Origin: an uncultured Clostridia bacterium
GTDB taxonomy: Bacteria; Bacillota; Clostridia; Christensenellales; Borkfalkiaceae
DNA length: 6,547 nt
NCBI GenBank assembly: GCA_946628865.1
Contig: CAMOXE010000153.1
Location: 1-6,547 of the forward strand
Direction: 5' to 3'
Each line of letters begins with the position of its first letter. Position 1 is the first letter of the stretch. This document shows, piece after piece, positions 4,255 through 6,547 of this stretch. The notes below the pieces were generated by a model. The model made no database searches and was not told the DNA's origin. It saw only the letters and a program-made list of their open reading frames with translations. Both the position numbers and the translations under genes were made by a program.

Positions 4255-5433
4255 ATGAAAAAAGTTTCTAAAAAGTTTATTCTGTTTTTTATTGCCATAT
4301 CTTTAGCGGCGGTCGGTGCGGTATTTTTCATTTTCAGAAATAGGAATCAAGAAGTTTTAAAACCTACGCCTAACAAATATTTTACTTTTACGCTGACGGA
4401 CGACGGAGAAGAGTACAAAATTTCCGCAAAGGATAAAAACAATATTCCAACCGGAGTTGTTTTACCCTCATCTTACAATGAAAAACCTGTAACTATTATT
4501 GACAACGATGGGTTTTCTTATTGCGGAGACTTGGCAAACGTGATTATTCCCGACAGCATAAAAGAAATAGGGGATAACGCGTTTGCTTATTGTAGCAATT
4601 TGAAAACTTTAATTATTCCCGAAGCCGTTTTAAAAATAGGCTCAAAAGCATTTAATCAATGTAAATATTTGGATACGCTGAAAATCCCCGATAGCGATAT
4701 AAACATTGCCGAGGACGCTTTTGTTAATTGTATAAACATTTCAAATTTAACTTGCAATATTTTATTTTTGTCGCAAATTTCAAAATCTAATCTTAAATCG
4801 GTAACGCTTACAGGCGGAGAAGAAATACCGGCAGGAACTTTTAAAGATTGTGTAAACTTAACGGATATTCTTATACCAGACACTGTAAAAACGATAGGCG
4901 AGGCTACATTTAGCGGATGTTCTTCGCTTGAGAGTATAACTATACCCTTTGTCGGCAGTAGCAAAAAAACGGCAACCGATACTTATCAATATCCTTTCGG
5001 CTATATATTCGGAACCTCTTCATACACGGGCGGAATTGAAACTAAACAATATTTCTACGACTCAAGCACAAGTTCTACGAGTTCTACTACATATTATATC
5101 CCGAGTTCGTTAAAATCCGTAACGGTTACAGGCGGTGAAATATTATATGGGGCGTTCTATAATTGCAGAGGACTTGCAAGCATTACAATCCCCGATAGTG
5201 TGACGAGTATAGGAAGTTATGCGTTCTCCGGTTGCACCGGACTAACGAGTATCACGATCCCGGATAGCGTGACGAGTATAGAAAGTTCTGCGTTCTGCGA
5301 TTGCACCGGACTTACGAGTATTACGTACGAGGGAACGGTGGCACAGTGGGATTCGATTACTAAAGGCAGCTATTGGTATTACAATACTGGGTCTTATTCG
5401 ATTTATTGTTCGGATGGAACGATAAGTAAATAA
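4255..5433 (+). CDS. Membrane-anchored BspA-like leucine-rich repeat (LRR_5) protein
   Basis: A 392-residue protein starting with a lysine-rich end and one hydrophobic helix (about 8-28, FILFFIAISLAAVGAVFFIF) that acts as signal peptide or membrane anchor; no lipobox or sortase motif is visible. Residues about 85-357 are BspA/LRR_5 repeats of the type 'AF-x-x-C-x-x-L-x-x-I-x-IP-D-S-V-x-x-I', about 23 residues each, diverged at the front and nearly identical at residues 302-350. A repeat-poor insertion (about 231-284) includes an STSSTSSTT tract. The C-terminus (YEGTVAQWDSITKGS to SIYCSDGTISK) is a common closing module of gut Clostridia LRR_5 proteins. Such proteins lie on the cell surface and may bind host or bacterial ligands; the role here is unknown. 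The ATG at 4255 follows GAAGAGGG (4243-4250). A GTG at 4198 would start inside the terminator and is unlikely. Confidence 0.9.
   Translation: MKKVSKKFILFFIAISLAAVGAVFFIFRNRNQEVLKPTPNKYFTFTLTDDGEEYKISAKDKNNIPTGVVLPSSYNEKPVTIIDNDGFSYCGDLANVIIPDSIKEIGDNAFAYCSNLKTLIIPEAVLKIGSKAFNQCKYLDTLKIPDSDINIAEDAFVNCINISNLTCNILFLSQISKSNLKSVTLTGGEEIPAGTFKDCVNLTDILIPDTVKTIGEATFSGCSSLESITIPFVGSSKKTATDTYQYPFGYIFGTSSYTGGIETKQYFYDSSTSSTSSTTYYIPSSLKSVTVTGGEILYGAFYNCRGLASITIPDSVTSIGSYAFSGCTGLTSITIPDSVTSIESSAFCDCTGLTSITYEGTVAQWDSITKGSYWYYNTGSYSIYCSDGTISK
5161..5318 (+). repeat. 69-bp tandem repeats within the LRR gene
   Basis: Two complete copies of a 69-base unit (5161-5229 and 5230-5298) and the beginning of a third (5299 onward) encode successive 23-residue LRRs. 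Shared DNA includes GATAGYGTGACGAGTATAG-type segments and TTGCACCGGACT in units 2 and 3. Similarity at DNA level, stronger than in the protein's front half, points to recent duplication. Copy number could vary by slippage or recombination. Confidence 0.85.
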
Positions 5434-5502
5434 ATAGAGGAGTTTTTAAGTGTAGTTAATACAATTTTATGAGAAGAAAAATATGAGGAGTACATTAGCA
5501 GT

Positions 5503-6369
5503 ATGATACCTATAGAATTAATAAGGGTAGCGTTAAAAATCTTGGAAGATAATAAAGTTGACAATTATTGTGATTATTATGACCACTTAAAAAAAAGGAT
5601 AAAAGATTTCCGTGACACCATTAAAAGGTTGGAAGGGAATAATATTATAGCTAAAGGGATAAAGGATAGTTTTGAAAATGATAAAGATGTTTTATATAAG
5701 ATTTATAGAAATGTTTTAAAAGGAAAACTTCAGTCCGCATCTACTTCGATGAGCAATATTTTATTTGGGAAAAAGAATTGGCTTGAGCCTTTAAAAATGA
5801 CTATACCGAAATCTACTGTTTTTTATAGATGTCGCAAAAAAGTAGACGACTCAAAACCATTTGAAAACGAAATGTTTCACATTCCATTTGATATGCGATA
5901 TAAAGTTGGAAATGAAAGATTTAGCATTTCGGGCTTTCCCTGTTTATATTTAGCGAGTTCACCGGCATGCGCTAAAAAAGAAATTGGTGGCACGGAAGGA
6001 GGTATATTGGCAAAATTCACATTACAGCAAGATGTAGAATGCTATGATCTTTCTTTAAAAGAGGAATATTATGGAGAAGATATAAAAACTTTTTATAGAA
6101 TTTTTCTATTAATCCTTTTCTGTAGTGTGCAAATTAAAGATAAAAAAGATGACAATGCTAAGTTTTTTCCATATTATGTTATTCCCCAACTCGTTACCTC
6201 CGCTGTAGCTTCACAGTCAAAAGATTGCAGAAATATCAGATATCAATCAACAAAATATTCTGATGGGTATAATTATTTGTTTATTCCTGTTTTAGGGGAT
6301 TTAAAGAAAAAAGATCGTCAGGATAAAGCGCTGATGAAGAAATTCAGTATAGAAATATACAAAGAATAA
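5503..6369 (+). CDS. RES-domain protein (putative NAD+-degrading toxin-like enzyme)
   Basis: A 288-residue protein with a lysine-rich, probably helical N-terminal region (1-100, no recognised motif) and a C-terminal RES domain. VFYRCR (106-111), then PFENEMFHIPF (119-129) and NERFSISGFPCLYLA (137-151) fit the RES pattern 'yRvR...pp...gRfs.pG.pclYLa'. R109, E160 (AKKE) and S248 (YQST, in NIRYQSTKYSDGYNYLF) are good candidates for the Arg-Glu-Ser that names the family. Characterised members such as MbcT and ParT degrade or use NAD+ and poison the cell. Those are shorter (about 150-230 residues) and sit beside a DUF2384 Xre antitoxin; none is present here, so this may be a larger effector or defence-type RES protein. 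The ATG at 5503 has GAGGAG (5485-5490), with a longish 12-nt spacing. It begins 69 nt after the LRR stop with no terminator between, so cotranscription is possible. It is AT-rich, with many AGA/AGG and ATA codons, unlike the ABC operon, suggesting acquisition. Confidence 0.82.
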   Translation: MIPIELIRVALKILEDNKVDNYCDYYDHLKKRIKDFRDTIKRLEGNNIIAKGIKDSFENDKDVLYKIYRNVLKGKLQSASTSMSNILFGKKNWLEPLKMTIPKSTVFYRCRKKVDDSKPFENEMFHIPFDMRYKVGNERFSISGFPCLYLASSPACAKKEIGGTEGGILAKFTLQQDVECYDLSLKEEYYGEDIKTFYRIFLLILFCSVQIKDKKDDNAKFFPYYVIPQLVTSAVASQSKDCRNIRYQSTKYSDGYNYLFIPVLGDLKKKDRQDKALMKKFSIEIYKE

Positions 6370-6383
6370 AAAACTCATCAGCT

Positions 6384-6412
6384 CTTTTGTTTAGAAAAAA
6401 ACAAAGGTTTTT
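6384..6412 (+). terminator. AT-rich intrinsic terminator after the RES gene
   Basis: CTTTTGTTT (6384-6392) pairs with AAACAAAGG (6399-6407), nine pairs with one G-U, around an AGAAAA loop, followed by TTTTTG (6408-6413). It lies 14 nt after the RES stop. The stem is poor in G and C, so it may be weak, but its position and T-run fit an intrinsic terminator. Confidence 0.65.
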
Positions 6413-6547
6413 GAATTTAGACGGTAGGGAATACAATTGTCCTGAAGGAAAAGGTTTTATGGAAACGCAGCTTCTAAACGGACAACCCTTTCTCTCCCGC
6501 CTGTGGCGGAAAAAAGCGGAAAAATCCCCCAGTCTCGCTCCGTTTAC
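6413..6547 (+). other. Right-edge open frame of doubtful coding value, possible dispersed repeat
   Basis: A frame is open to the window end, with an ATG at 6459 preceded by GAAGGAAAAGG (6444-6454); it would begin METQLLNGQPFLSRLWRKKA. The same frame is also open upstream of the ATG, through the terminator. I do not recognise a family. The tail after 6480 (CTCTCCCGCCTGTGGCGG, with a CCGCC/GGCGG hairpin at 6497-6509, then CCCCCAGTCTCGCTCCG) has the feel of an intergenic repeat often mis-translated in Clostridia genomes. That is recollection, not a demonstrated match. A real truncated gene cannot be excluded. Confidence 0.35.

Noticed and set aside
5469..5486. Five-codon leader frame (ATGAGAAGAAAAATATGA) before the RES gene
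   Set aside because: It is very short and has no convincing ribosome binding site of its own; probably chance in AT-rich DNA.
3696..6369. XRE (3696-3905) and RES (5503-6369) as a classic Xre-RES toxin-antitoxin pair
   Set aside because: The XRE protein lacks a DUF2384 domain, is on the opposite strand, and is separated from the RES gene by the RNA and the LRR gene.
1..6547. CRISPR array, tRNA, rRNA or integrase attachment site
   Set aside because: No regularly spaced short repeats, no cloverleaf or CCA-ended tRNA-like sequence, and no recombinase gene seen on either strand.

Overview
The window looks like a chromosomal segment of a low-to-moderate GC Bacillota (Clostridia-like, plausibly a gut lineage such as Christensenellales). 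The evidence is AGGAG-type ribosome binding sites, near-perfect TTGACA/TATAAT promoters, intrinsic terminators with T-tracts, an AbrB-type regulator, and a BspA-like leucine-rich-repeat protein of a kind common in gut Clostridia. The taxonomic guess rests on gene style only.

Region 1 (1-1707): 1-141 holds no gene I can defend. It is followed by what reads as the frameshifted C-terminal end of a glycoside hydrolase resembling GH36 alpha-galactosidases (about 145-464). An intact Gfo/Idh/MocA-family oxidoreductase (481-1707) begins 16 nt after it. This looks like the tail of a carbohydrate-use operon whose first gene has decayed or carries a sequence error.

Region 2 (1708-3690): a long symmetrical terminator hairpin (1789-1840), then a textbook sigma-A promoter (1895-1923) driving a tight three-gene operon. 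The genes are an AbrB/MazE/SpoVT-type regulator, an ABC ATPase and an ABC-2 permease, with overlapping ends and starts (2166 and a probable TTG at 2893). A 12-bp GC-rich hairpin (3660-3688) ends this operon and the convergent gene after it.

Region 3 (3696-4230) is the most interesting part. A small Cro/CI-type regulator on the minus strand (69 aa) faces a divergent plus-strand promoter. Two copies of the palindrome GCACATTGTGC, 30 bp apart, sit one at each promoter, which implies autoregulation and control of the rightward transcript. The regulator's extended -10 ends 6 nt before its best ATG, so its mRNA may be leaderless. Rightward, a second strong promoter (4026-4055) should start transcription at the first base of a long RNA helix (4061-4170, about 31 bp with a branched tip), and an intrinsic terminator follows (4199-4230). 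I do not recognise this RNA. It may be a free sRNA of about 165 nt, or an attenuating leader for the gene that starts 25 nt after the terminator.

Region 4 (4255-6547): a membrane-anchored BspA-like LRR protein (4255-5433), then a RES-domain protein (5503-6369) that is clearly more AT-rich than the left half and resembles NAD+-degrading RES toxins, but lacks the usual DUF2384 Xre antitoxin beside it. An AT-rich terminator follows (6384-6412). The last ~100 bases form an open frame of doubtful coding value that I suspect belongs to a dispersed repeat.
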